NCBI GenBank assembly: GCA_947626465.1
Contig: CANQSI010000020.1
Coordinates: 1 to 12,818, forward strand
From: an uncultured Atopobiaceae bacterium
Lineage (GTDB): Bacteria; Actinomycetota; Coriobacteriia; Coriobacteriales; Atopobiaceae
DNA: 12,818 nucleotides
Reading direction: 5' to 3'
The position numbers and the translations under genes were made by a program. The notes beneath the pieces are model-generated. The model was not told where the DNA came from and made no database searches. It saw nothing but the letters and a program-made list of their open reading frames with translations. The stretch's first letter is position 1. Every line of letters starts with the position of its first letter. Below are positions 4,748 to 11,554 of the stretch, piece after piece.

Positions 4748-6244
4748 ATGTCGCTCACCGATCGCACCGTCCCCACCGACGTCGCCCTCAACACCGACCT
4801 CTACGAGCTCACGATGGCCCAGGCGTTCTTCGAGAGCGGGCGCGGCCAGGACGAGGCCGTGTTCACGGTCTTCTTCCGCGAGAACCCCTTCGACGGCGGC
4901 TACGCGGTGGCATGCGGCACCGGGCAGATCGCGGACATGATCGAGAACTTCCGCTACACGCCGGAATCGATCGACTACCTCGCCTCCCTCGAGGCGCCGG
5001 GCGGCGGGGCGATGTTCAAGCCGGCCTTCCTGGAGTGGCTCGCTGCCTTCGAGCCGAACGTGACCATCCACGCCGTGCGCGAGGGCGACCTCGTGTTCCC
5101 GCGCGAGCCGCTCGTGCGCGTGCAGGGAAACGTCGTGGCCTGCCAGCTCATCGAGACGGCGCTCCTCAACCTCGTGAACTTCCAGACGCTCGTGGCCACG
5201 AAGGCCGCGCGCGTGGTGCAGGCGGCCGAGGGCCATGCGGTGAGCGACTTCGGCCTTCGCCGCGCCCAGGGCCCTGACGGTGGCCTTGCGGTGGCGCGCG
5301 CGAGTTACGTGGGCGGCGCGAGCTCCACCTCGAACGTGCTCGCCGGCAAGATCTACGACATCCCGGTCTTCGGTACGCACGCGCACAGCTGGGTGATGGC
5401 GTTCCCGAAGGAGATCGAGGCCTTCCGCGCCTTCGCCGCCTCCATGCCGAACAACTGCACGCTCCTCGTGGACACCTACGACGCCGAGAACGGCATCGAG
5501 AACGCGATCGTGGTGGCGAAGGAGATGGAGGCGCGCGGCGAGCGCCTGAGGGCGGTGCGCCTCGACTCCGGCGACCTCGCCAAGCTCGCGAAATACGCGC
5601 GTCGGCGCTTCGACGAGGAGGGGCTTCCCTACGTGGGCGTCTCGGCGTCGAACGACCTCGACGAATACACGATCCAGTCGCTCTTCGCGCAGGGCGCGCC
5701 CATCGACAGCTTCGGCGTGGGCACGAAGCTCGCCACCTGCGACCCGCAGCCCTCGCTCGGCGGCGTCTACAAGCTCACGGCCTTCCGCACGCCCGGCGAG
5801 CGCGCCTGGACGCCCACGATGAAGCTCTCCGAGCAGGCCTTCAAGCGCACGATCCCCGGCGTGCAGCACGTGCTTCGCTATAAGAGCGAGAACGAGGTGC
5901 CGATGGGCGACGTCATCGTCTTCGACGACGTGGCGAGCGACCTCTCCGGCCTCGCGCGCGACGTGCTCGACGGCGACACGATGTACGACTTCACCTCCGG
6001 CACGCCCGAGGAGGTGCTCGCGCCCATGGTGGAGGCCGGCCACGCCGTCAGCGCGCCCGAGCCGCTCTCCGTGGCGCGCGAGCGCTGCAAGAACGCGCTC
6101 ATGCACCTCGACCCCGCCATCCGCCGCTTCCTGAACCCGCAGTTCTACCCGGTGGGCCTCGAGCCGGGGCTTGCGGAGCTGAGGAGCCGCCTCACGCAGC
6201 TCGAATGGGAAGCGGCCCACGCGCGCTCGACGGACGAGAGCTAG
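4748..6244 (+). CDS. pncB: nicotinate phosphoribosyltransferase
   Basis: Converts nicotinate and PRPP to nicotinate mononucleotide with ATP hydrolysis, the entry step of the Preiss-Handler branch of NAD salvage, in the cytoplasm. The 498 residues match the family's length. Conserved pieces are TDLYELTMAQ near the N-terminus (about 16-25), DFGLRRAQG at 167-175, GTHAHSW with His211 and His213 (one is the expected autophosphorylated His), RLDSGDL at 271-277 and FGVGTKL at 322-328, the phosphoribosyl-binding region. The ATG at 4748 is preceded by GAAGGA at a good distance; the open frame runs further up but without family similarity. It precedes argS by 58 bases with no terminator between, so they may share a transcript. 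Confidence 0.95.
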   Translation: MSLTDRTVPTDVALNTDLYELTMAQAFFESGRGQDEAVFTVFFRENPFDGGYAVACGTGQIADMIENFRYTPESIDYLASLEAPGGGAMFKPAFLEWLAAFEPNVTIHAVREGDLVFPREPLVRVQGNVVACQLIETALLNLVNFQTLVATKAARVVQAAEGHAVSDFGLRRAQGPDGGLAVARASYVGGASSTSNVLAGKIYDIPVFGTHAHSWVMAFPKEIEAFRAFAASMPNNCTLLVDTYDAENGIENAIVVAKEMEARGERLRAVRLDSGDLAKLAKYARRRFDEEGLPYVGVSASNDLDEYTIQSLFAQGAPIDSFGVGTKLATCDPQPSLGGVYKLTAFRTPGERAWTPTMKLSEQAFKRTIPGVQHVLRYKSENEVPMGDVIVFDDVASDLSGLARDVLDGDTMYDFTSGTPEEVLAPMVEAGHAVSAPEPLSVARERCKNALMHLDPAIRRFLNPQFYPVGLEPGLAELRSRLTQLEWEAAHARSTDES

Positions 6245-6302
6245 CGCGCCTTGCCCTCGCTCCCACGCCCCTCACCGCAATCGATGCGAAAGACGAGACA
6301 CC

Positions 6303-8162
6303 ATGGCCTCTAGCCCCGTGAAAGACACCCTTGCCGCCCTCCTCGTGGAGGGCGTCCGCGCCGCGCAAGACGCGGGCGCGCTTCCCGCCTTCGAGGTGGA
6401 GGACGCCTCCCTCGAGCGTCCGGCCGACGCGAGCCACGGCGAGTGGTCCTCCACGCTCGCGATGCGCGCCGCGAAGGCCGCGCACAAGCCACCGCGCGCG
6501 ATCGCCGAGGCTGTTCTGGCCGCGCTTCCCGAAAGCGACGCGGTGGAAAGCGTCGAGGTGGCGGGCCCCGGCTTCATTAACTTCCGCCTTTCGCCGGCCG
6601 CGCGTGCGCGCGTGGTGGCCGAGGCGCGCGAGAAGGGCGCGGACTTCGGGCGCTCCGACGTGGGGCATGGCCAGAGCGTGCAGGTGGAGTTCATCTCGGC
6701 GAACCCGGTGGGGCCGATGCACCTCGGCCACGGGCGCTGGGCAGCCTTGGGCGACTCGCTCTGCCGCGTCTTCCGCCACACGAACTATGCCGTTGAGCCC
6801 GAGTTTTACGTGAACGACCACGGAAGCCAGCTCGACGTCTTCGGCGCCTCCATCGGCGAGCGCTACCTCCAGCTCGCGGCCCTCATGGCCGAGGAAGGGC
6901 TCAGCGCAGGCGCCGCGCGCGAGCGCCTGCTCGCCGACCGCGAGGCGTTCGTGGCCGACGAGGACGACGCGCACCCCGAGACCCATCCTCTCATGGACGC
7001 CTTCAACGAGCACCTCGGCGGAAACGCCTACGGCGGCGACTACGTGGTGGACATCGCGGCGCACTTCCTCGAGACCGACGGCGCGCAGTGGGTGGACCAG
7101 CCGGCCGAGGAGCGCAACCTCTCCTTCCGCGAGCGCGGGTACCAGATGATGCTCGACGAGATGGAGAAGACCTGCGCCGACGTGCGCTGCCACTTCGACG
7201 TGTGGTTCTCCGAGCGCTCGCTCTACGCGAAGGACGCGGACGGCACCTCGCAGGTGAGCCGCGCCTTCGACACGCTGCGCGAGATGGGCTACCTCTACGA
7301 GGCCGAGGGGGCGCTGTGGTTCCGCTCGACGGCGCTCGGCGACGACAAGGATCGCGTGCTCGTGAAGGCGAACGGCGAGTACACGTACTTCGCCTCCGAC
7401 GTGGCCTACCACTGGAACAAGTTCCAGCGCGTGGACCACGTGATCGACATCTGGGGCGCCGACCACCACGGCTACATCGCCCGCGTGCGCGCGGCGTGCG
7501 ACGCGCTCGGCTACGAGGGGCGCTTCGAGGTGCTCCTCGGGCAGTTCGTGAACCTGCTTCGCGACGGGGTGCCGGTGCGCATGTCGAAGCGCAAGGGGAC
7601 GATGATCACCTTCCGCGAGCTCATCGACGAGGTGGGCGCAGACGCCACGCGCTTCACGCTCATGAGCCGCTCCTCGAACCAGACGATCGACTTCGACATC
7701 GAGAAGGTGAAGCAGAAGAGCGCGGACAACCCCGTGTACTACGTGCAGTACGCCCACGCGAGGATCTGCTCCGTGCTCAGGCGCGCCGCCGCGCAGAAGG
7801 GCGCGGACGATGCCGAGCGCCTTGGCGCCGACGCGGCCGCCGCGAAGGCCATCGGCGAGGGCGTGGACCTCTCGCTTCTCGCGAGCGAGGAAGAGGCGGC
7901 GCTTTGCCGCAAGCTCGACGAGTTCGCCGAGCTCATCGCCGGCTGCGCACGCGATCGCGCGCCCTTCCGCATCACGCACTACCTGCAGGAACTCGCCGCC
8001 GCCTACCACGGTTTCTACACCGCCTGCCCCATCCTTCCCCGCGAGGGGCGGCCTATTTCCGAGGCGCTCTCGCAGGCGAGGCTCGCCATGTGCGATGCCG
8101 TGCGCATCACGCTCGAGGTGGGCCTCTCGCTCATCGGCGTCTCCGCCCCGGAGACGATGTAG
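6303..8162 (+). CDS. argS: arginyl-tRNA synthetase
   Basis: Class I aminoacyl-tRNA synthetase that charges tRNA-Arg, essential in the cytoplasm. At 619 residues it is slightly longer than most (550-600). The N-terminal tRNA-binding domain covers about 1-115. The ATP-binding HIGH motif is HLGHG at 140-144 within EFISANPVGPMHLGHGR, the usual ArgRS context. The second signature is MSKRKG from residue 427, the ArgRS form of KMSKS. The last 120 residues form the DALR anticodon-binding domain, ending in the usual GLSLIGV helix. An insertion around residues 195-240, rich in Glu, Asp and His, is common in actinobacterial enzymes. The ribosome site before ATG 6303 is weak (AAAGACGAGA). Confidence 0.96.
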   Translation: MASSPVKDTLAALLVEGVRAAQDAGALPAFEVEDASLERPADASHGEWSSTLAMRAAKAAHKPPRAIAEAVLAALPESDAVESVEVAGPGFINFRLSPAARARVVAEAREKGADFGRSDVGHGQSVQVEFISANPVGPMHLGHGRWAALGDSLCRVFRHTNYAVEPEFYVNDHGSQLDVFGASIGERYLQLAALMAEEGLSAGAARERLLADREAFVADEDDAHPETHPLMDAFNEHLGGNAYGGDYVVDIAAHFLETDGAQWVDQPAEERNLSFRERGYQMMLDEMEKTCADVRCHFDVWFSERSLYAKDADGTSQVSRAFDTLREMGYLYEAEGALWFRSTALGDDKDRVLVKANGEYTYFASDVAYHWNKFQRVDHVIDIWGADHHGYIARVRAACDALGYEGRFEVLLGQFVNLLRDGVPVRMSKRKGTMITFRELIDEVGADATRFTLMSRSSNQTIDFDIEKVKQKSADNPVYYVQYAHARICSVLRRAAAQKGADDAERLGADAAAAKAIGEGVDLSLLASEEEAALCRKLDEFAELIAGCARDRAPFRITHYLQELAAAYHGFYTACPILPREGRPISEALSQARLAMCDAVRITLEVGLSLIGVSAPETM

Positions 8163-8180
8163 GGGGTCATCCACTGCGTA

Positions 8181-8230
8181 TCCGGACGTTCGGTGCGATG
8201 TTGCATCGAAAAACCGGTCATACGGCGAAA
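8181..8230. repeat. dispersed palindrome, copy 2
   Basis: An inner hairpin pairs TTCGGTGC (8189-8196) with GCATCGAA (8203-8210) with one G-U wobble. The right flank GGTCATACGGCGAAA (8216-8230) is identical to copy 1, and GTATCCGG on the left matches CCGGTCATAC imperfectly. It starts 19 bases after the argS stop and may form the 3' end of that transcript, though no T-tract follows. Confidence 0.65.
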
Positions 8231-8267
8231 AGCGGTTGGCCGAGGTGGCATTCGCCCAGCTCGGCTG

Positions 8268-8276
8268 TGCTACACT
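8268..8276 (+). promoter_or_regulatory. possible extended -10 promoter of rho
   Basis: TGCTACACT fits the extended -10 pattern TGN plus a TATAAT-like hexamer (8271-8276). It would give a leader of about 113 bases before rho. No clear -35 box is present, which is common for extended -10 promoters. Confidence 0.45.
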
Positions 8277-8282
8277 GCGCTT

Positions 8283-8331
8283 CGAGCTTCCGAGCTCGTT
8301 ATCTATGCCGCCGCCAGCCACGATTTGGCGG
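8283..8331 (+). promoter_or_regulatory. rho mRNA leader hairpins
   Basis: Directly after the proposed start site CGAGCT (8283-8288) and AGCTCG (8293-8298) form a 6-bp stem with loop TCCG. A second stem pairs CCGCCA (8311-8316) with TGGCGG (8326-8331). About 15 bases later comes CCTTTTTCC. Rho is known to control its own synthesis in several bacteria, so the leader may take part, but that is inference. Confidence 0.4.
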
Positions 8332-8395
8332 TACTTCTCCCGTAGATCCTTTTTCCTCGCCACTTGTTCAAGGTTCGACTGTTGGAGGGAACCCC

Positions 8396-10231
8396 ATGCC
8401 CAGAAAGAGCGCCGCGAAGACGCCAGACGCCGAAGGCGCGAGCCCCGAGACCTCAGTGGAGGCCATGACGCGCCGCACGCGCGAAGCCACGAAGGCCCAG
8501 GCCACGCCGGGCCCCGCCCCCGCGCAGACCCTTGCCGAGGCAGATCATCCGCGCCGCACCCGCCGCACGCGCAAGGGCGCCACGGCTGAAGCGGCCGCCG
8601 AGGCAGCGCCCGAGAGCGCGGCAAAGCCCGCCGAGGGTGCGAAGGCGTCGAGCTCAGAGGAAGCGCCGAAGCCCAAGCGCACGCGTCGCAAGAAGGCGAG
8701 CGAGGGCGAGGCCGCCGCAGCGGAGGCGCCGCAGGCTGAGGCTCCCAAGCCGCACGCGGAGGAGCCGAAGGCGCCCGCACAGGCCCAGCCACAGGCTCAG
8801 CCGCAGAGCCAGGGCCAGCAGGGCCAGGCCCAGCCGCAGGGCCAGGGTCGCAACGCCAACCACAACAACTACAACAACTACAACAACCAGCAGCAACAGG
8901 GCCATAACGCGCGCCGGAGCCGCAACAAGTTTCGCCGCGACCAAACACCCGCGGAGCCGAGCCTCACGCGCGAGGAGCTCCAGGGGATGAAGGTCACCGA
9001 GCTCCGCGAGCGCGCGCGCGACCTCGGCCTCGACTACTTCGGCGTGCGCAAGGCCGACCTCGTGGAATCCATCTACGCCAAGGCGGCCGCGCTCGAGGGC
9101 TTCCGCGACGTCACCGGCATCCTCGACATCGTGCCCGAGGGCTACGGGTTCCTGCGCACCGGCAACTACATGCCCGGCGACAACGACGCCTTCGTGCCGC
9201 AGGCGATGATCCGCCAGCAGGGCCTTCGTCGCGGCGACCTCGTCTCCGGCTCCGTGCGTCCGAGCCGCCCGAACGACCGCTATCCCGCGCTTTCGAAGAT
9301 CGCCTCCGTGAACGGCATCGCGCCCGAGCTCGCGGGCATGCGCCCGCGCTTCCGCGACCTCACGCCGATCTTCCCCGACGAGCGCCTCAGGATGGAGACC
9401 ACGAAGGAGGCCGTCACCGGCCGCGCGATCGACATCGTGGCGCCTATCGGCAAAGGCCAGCGCGGCCTCATCGTGAGCCCGCCGAAGGCAGGCAAGACCA
9501 CCATCCTGAAGCGCATCTGCCAGGCCATCTCGGCAAACAACCCCGAGGTACACCTCATTTGCCTCCTCGTGGACGAACGTCCCGAGGAGGTGACGGACAT
9601 GGAGCGCTCCATCAAGGGCGACGTGGTGGCCTCGACCTTCGACATGCCGGCCGACAACCACACGCAGGTGGCCGAGCTCGTGATCGAGCGGGCCAAGCGC
9701 CTCGTGGAGCAGGGCGAGGACGTCGTGGTGGTGCTCGATTCCATCACGCGCCTCGCACGCGCCTACAACCTCGCCGCGCCCCCCTCGGGCCGCATCCTCT
9801 CCGGCGGCGTGGATTCCGCGGCCCTCTACCCGCCGAAACGCTTCCTCGGCGCGGCGCGCAACATCGAGGGCGGCGGCTCGCTCACGATCATCGCCTCCGC
9901 GCTCATCGACACCGGCTCGAAGATGGACGAGGTGATCTTCGAGGAGTTCAAGGGCACCGGCAACATGGAGCTCAAGCTCGATCGCGGCATGGCCGACAAG
10001 CGCATCTTCCCCGCGATCGACCCCGTGGCCTCCGGCACGCGCAACGAGGATCGCCTCATCGACCCCACGCTCGCGCCGCTCGTCTGGGGCCTTCGCCGCG
10101 TGCTCGCCAACATGAACAACGTCGAGCGCGCCGAGGCCTCCCTCATCAAGGGCCTCCAGTCCACCCCGAACAACCAGGACTTCCTCGTGAGGTCCGCAAG
10201 GAAGGCGGCAAGGACGGACTACAGCGACTAG
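8396..10231 (+). CDS. rho: transcription termination factor Rho with long disordered N-terminus
   Basis: Hexameric RNA-dependent ATPase/translocase that ends transcription. The 611 residues fall in two parts. Residues 1-189 are low complexity: a Lys/Arg/Ala/Glu/Pro-rich stretch, a Gln/Ala/Pro tract (about 122-151), then an Asn/Gln-rich piece at 153-171 containing NNYNNYNNQQQQ, and an Arg-rich end (173-181). Residues 190-611 are a standard Rho core of about 420 residues: Rho_N, the cold-shock RNA-binding domain (GYGFLR), Walker A PPKAGKT at 362-368, Walker B VVVVLDS at 443-449, and Q/R-loop sequence through DTGSKMDEVIFEEFKGTGN. ATG 8396 has GGAGGGA five bases upstream. The open frame upstream of it overlaps argS in another frame and is not translated. 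N-terminal extensions are common in Actinomycetota, but the Asn-rich composition is notable. Confidence 0.97.
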   Translation: MPRKSAAKTPDAEGASPETSVEAMTRRTREATKAQATPGPAPAQTLAEADHPRRTRRTRKGATAEAAAEAAPESAAKPAEGAKASSSEEAPKPKRTRRKKASEGEAAAAEAPQAEAPKPHAEEPKAPAQAQPQAQPQSQGQQGQAQPQGQGRNANHNNYNNYNNQQQQGHNARRSRNKFRRDQTPAEPSLTREELQGMKVTELRERARDLGLDYFGVRKADLVESIYAKAAALEGFRDVTGILDIVPEGYGFLRTGNYMPGDNDAFVPQAMIRQQGLRRGDLVSGSVRPSRPNDRYPALSKIASVNGIAPELAGMRPRFRDLTPIFPDERLRMETTKEAVTGRAIDIVAPIGKGQRGLIVSPPKAGKTTILKRICQAISANNPEVHLICLLVDERPEEVTDMERSIKGDVVASTFDMPADNHTQVAELVIERAKRLVEQGEDVVVVLDSITRLARAYNLAAPPSGRILSGGVDSAALYPPKRFLGAARNIEGGGSLTIIASALIDTGSKMDEVIFEEFKGTGNMELKLDRGMADKRIFPAIDPVASGTRNEDRLIDPTLAPLVWGLRRVLANMNNVERAEASLIKGLQSTPNNQDFLVRSARKAARTDYSD

Positions 10232-10248
10232 CTCGCATTTCTCTTCGT

Positions 10249-10335
10249 CGCGTAACCACTTCGCTTTTGTCGCTTTTTTCGCCGCGTGACCACTTTTTCG
10301 GTGCGATACCGCACCGAAAAAGTGGTCACGCGACG
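10249..10335. repeat. dispersed palindrome, copy 3 (perfect 23-bp stem) with an extra half-copy
   Basis: Bases 10283-10305 and 10310-10332 are exact reverse complements over 23 bp around the loop ATAC; the pairing resumes after one mismatch. The right arm ends GGTCACGCGACG, matching GGTCATACGGCG of copies 1 and 2. To its left CGCGTAACCACTT (10249-10261) repeats the start of the left arm with one change, as if a second element had been cut short. It sits between the convergent genes rho and the SDR gene and could act as a two-way transcription barrier, but it lacks the T-tracts of an intrinsic terminator. Confidence 0.8.
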
Positions 10336-10340
10336 TAAGC

Positions 10341-10403
10341 CTTTGGGGCCTTTGGGGACGCCTTGCTCGCCCCGCGCGGCGCAAGTCTTTGGGGCCTTTG
10401 GGG
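10341..10403. repeat. direct repeat of CTTTGGGGCCTTTGGGG
   Basis: The 17-mer occurs exactly at 10341-10357 and 10387-10403, and is itself a doubled TTTGGGG. The 29 bases between are partly self-complementary (CTTGC...GCAAG). The second copy ends three bases before the SDR stop codon. Confidence 0.75.
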
Positions 10404-10406
10404 TGT

Positions 10407-11204
10407 CTACCTCGCGTTTCTTTGCGTGTACCATTCGCCGAGCTTGGCTTCGAGGGCCATGGCGAGGTCGGTGGGGACGACTTTGCACACGGCGTTCATC
10501 ACGCGCACGTCCGGCGAAGTGATGGCCACGCGCTTGCCGCGAAGGGCGCAGCGAAGCGATTCGCGGACGCAGGTGCGCGGGTCTTCGAAGCCGATCCACA
10601 GCACGCGGTCGAGCGCGCCGTGGTCGCCCGGCTTGTCGAGGAACTTCGTGTGCATGAACTTCGGGCAGACGGCCGTGACGTGGATCCCCACGGGGCCGAG
10701 CTCCACGTCGAGCGCGCGCGAGAAGTCGAGCACGAAGCGCTTCGTGGCGCCGTAGGTGGAGAGGCCGGGCTGGGGAAGGAGCGCGGCGGCGCTCGCGATG
10801 TTCACGATGCGGCTCCCGGCGTGCATGTAGAGAAGCGCCTGGTAGCAGGCCTCGACGACCGCGAGGCAGTTGAGCTTCACCATCGAGGCGTTCGCCTCGC
10901 CCACCTCTTCGAACGTGCCGAACTTGCCGAAGCCGGCGCAGTTCACGAGCCACTGGACGTTCAGCCCGTCCGCGGCGGCGGCGAGCTCGGATGCGAGCGT
11001 CTTGAAGGCGTCATCGCTCGTGAGATCGAGCGCGAGCACCTTCACCGGGGTGTGGCACTGGGCCTTCACCTCGTTCAGCGCCTCCTCGTTACGGGCGATC
11101 GCCCAAATCTCGTCGAGCGGGCCACCGGCTCCGAGGTCGAGCTGGCGAACGAATTCGCGGCCGAGGCCGCTTGAGGCGCCGGAGACAATGGCGATATCGC
11201 GCAT
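10407..11204 (-). CDS. short-chain dehydrogenase/reductase (SDR)
   Basis: NAD(P)-dependent oxidoreductase of the classical SDR family, 265 residues. The Rossmann glycine motif is SGASSGLG at 8-15, the cofactor-contact Asp-Leu pair is 60-61, NCAG is 88-91 (family NNAG with Cys at the second place), the catalytic Ser is probably Ser138 in NIASAAA, and the catalytic pair is Tyr151 and Lys155 in YGATK. The PKFMHTKF stretch (181-188) follows the usual PG region with Lys in place of Gly. The start is the ATG at 11204, with AAAGGA six bases upstream; a start at 11231 would add nine residues before the first strand. It is convergent with rho and divergent from the next gene. Substrate unknown. Confidence 0.92.
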   Translation of the reverse strand: MRDIAIVSGASSGLGREFVRQLDLGAGGPLDEIWAIARNEEALNEVKAQCHTPVKVLALDLTSDDAFKTLASELAAAADGLNVQWLVNCAGFGKFGTFEEVGEANASMVKLNCLAVVEACYQALLYMHAGSRIVNIASAAALLPQPGLSTYGATKRFVLDFSRALDVELGPVGIHVTAVCPKFMHTKFLDKPGDHGALDRVLWIGFEDPRTCVRESLRCALRGKRVAITSPDVRVMNAVCKVVPTDLAMALEAKLGEWYTQRNAR

Positions 11205-11554
11205 GGGGATCCTTTCGGAGGAGAAGTTCAATCAATGCTTGCAGATATTGGAGCGATCCTTTGCGATATGTAGGCGGGCGGCTGCGTGCGCTCGGCCGCG
11301 CGCCGGGGCATCCACTCGGGGTGTGTATCGGGGAAAGTTCTTGCAGGGAAGCGGCATTGTTTCCTATATTTATGGGAAATCGCGACGGTACACGAAGCTA
11401 AAACGACCCCACGCCGTCTTTTGGAGGCCCGCCCCCGCGGGCACACCCCGAAGACACTCCCGCTCGGAGCCGCCGTTTCATGGCGGAGCTCTCGGGCTCT
11501 CGCACGTGCCTCGTGTTATCGCTTGCGCGCGAACGTGCCGGCGAAAGGCAGACC
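11205..11554. other. divergent spacer between SDR gene and exported protein gene
   Basis: No gene is supported in this 350-base stretch. It contains an AT-rich island around 11355-11380 with a probable plus-strand promoter, and downstream of it a leader of about 180 bases with two stem-loops: GCCCGC/GCGGGC near 11430-11445 and CCGCC/GGCGG near 11471-11487. The SDR promoter presumably lies near its right part on the minus strand, but I cannot fix it. Confidence 0.55.
11341..11370 (+). promoter_or_regulatory. probable promoter of exported protein gene
   Basis: TTGCAG (11341-11346) and TATATT (11365-11370) are separated by 18 bases in an otherwise GC-rich context. The -10 has one mismatch to consensus, while the -35 matches at three positions. 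TTTCC and GGAAA flank the -10 as a short inverted repeat that could bind a regulator. Confidence 0.45.

Noticed and set aside
6192..8948. A very long minus-strand open frame opposite argS, and others like it opposite pncB and rho.
   Set aside because: These follow from high GC at third codon positions of the plus-strand genes; the translations are Arg/His/Ala-rich and match no family, while the plus frames have clear catalytic motifs.
11170..11180. Another copy of the CTTGAGGCGCC hairpin arm found at 1715-1725.
   Set aside because: It lies in the SDR gene and is dictated by the codons of the conserved glycine motif, so the match is likely chance.
11480..11554. Earlier in-frame start of the exported protein at ATG 11480.
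   Set aside because: Ribosome spacing is poor and the extension would bury the signal peptide; the start at 11555 gives a normal basic N-terminus. It is not fully excluded.
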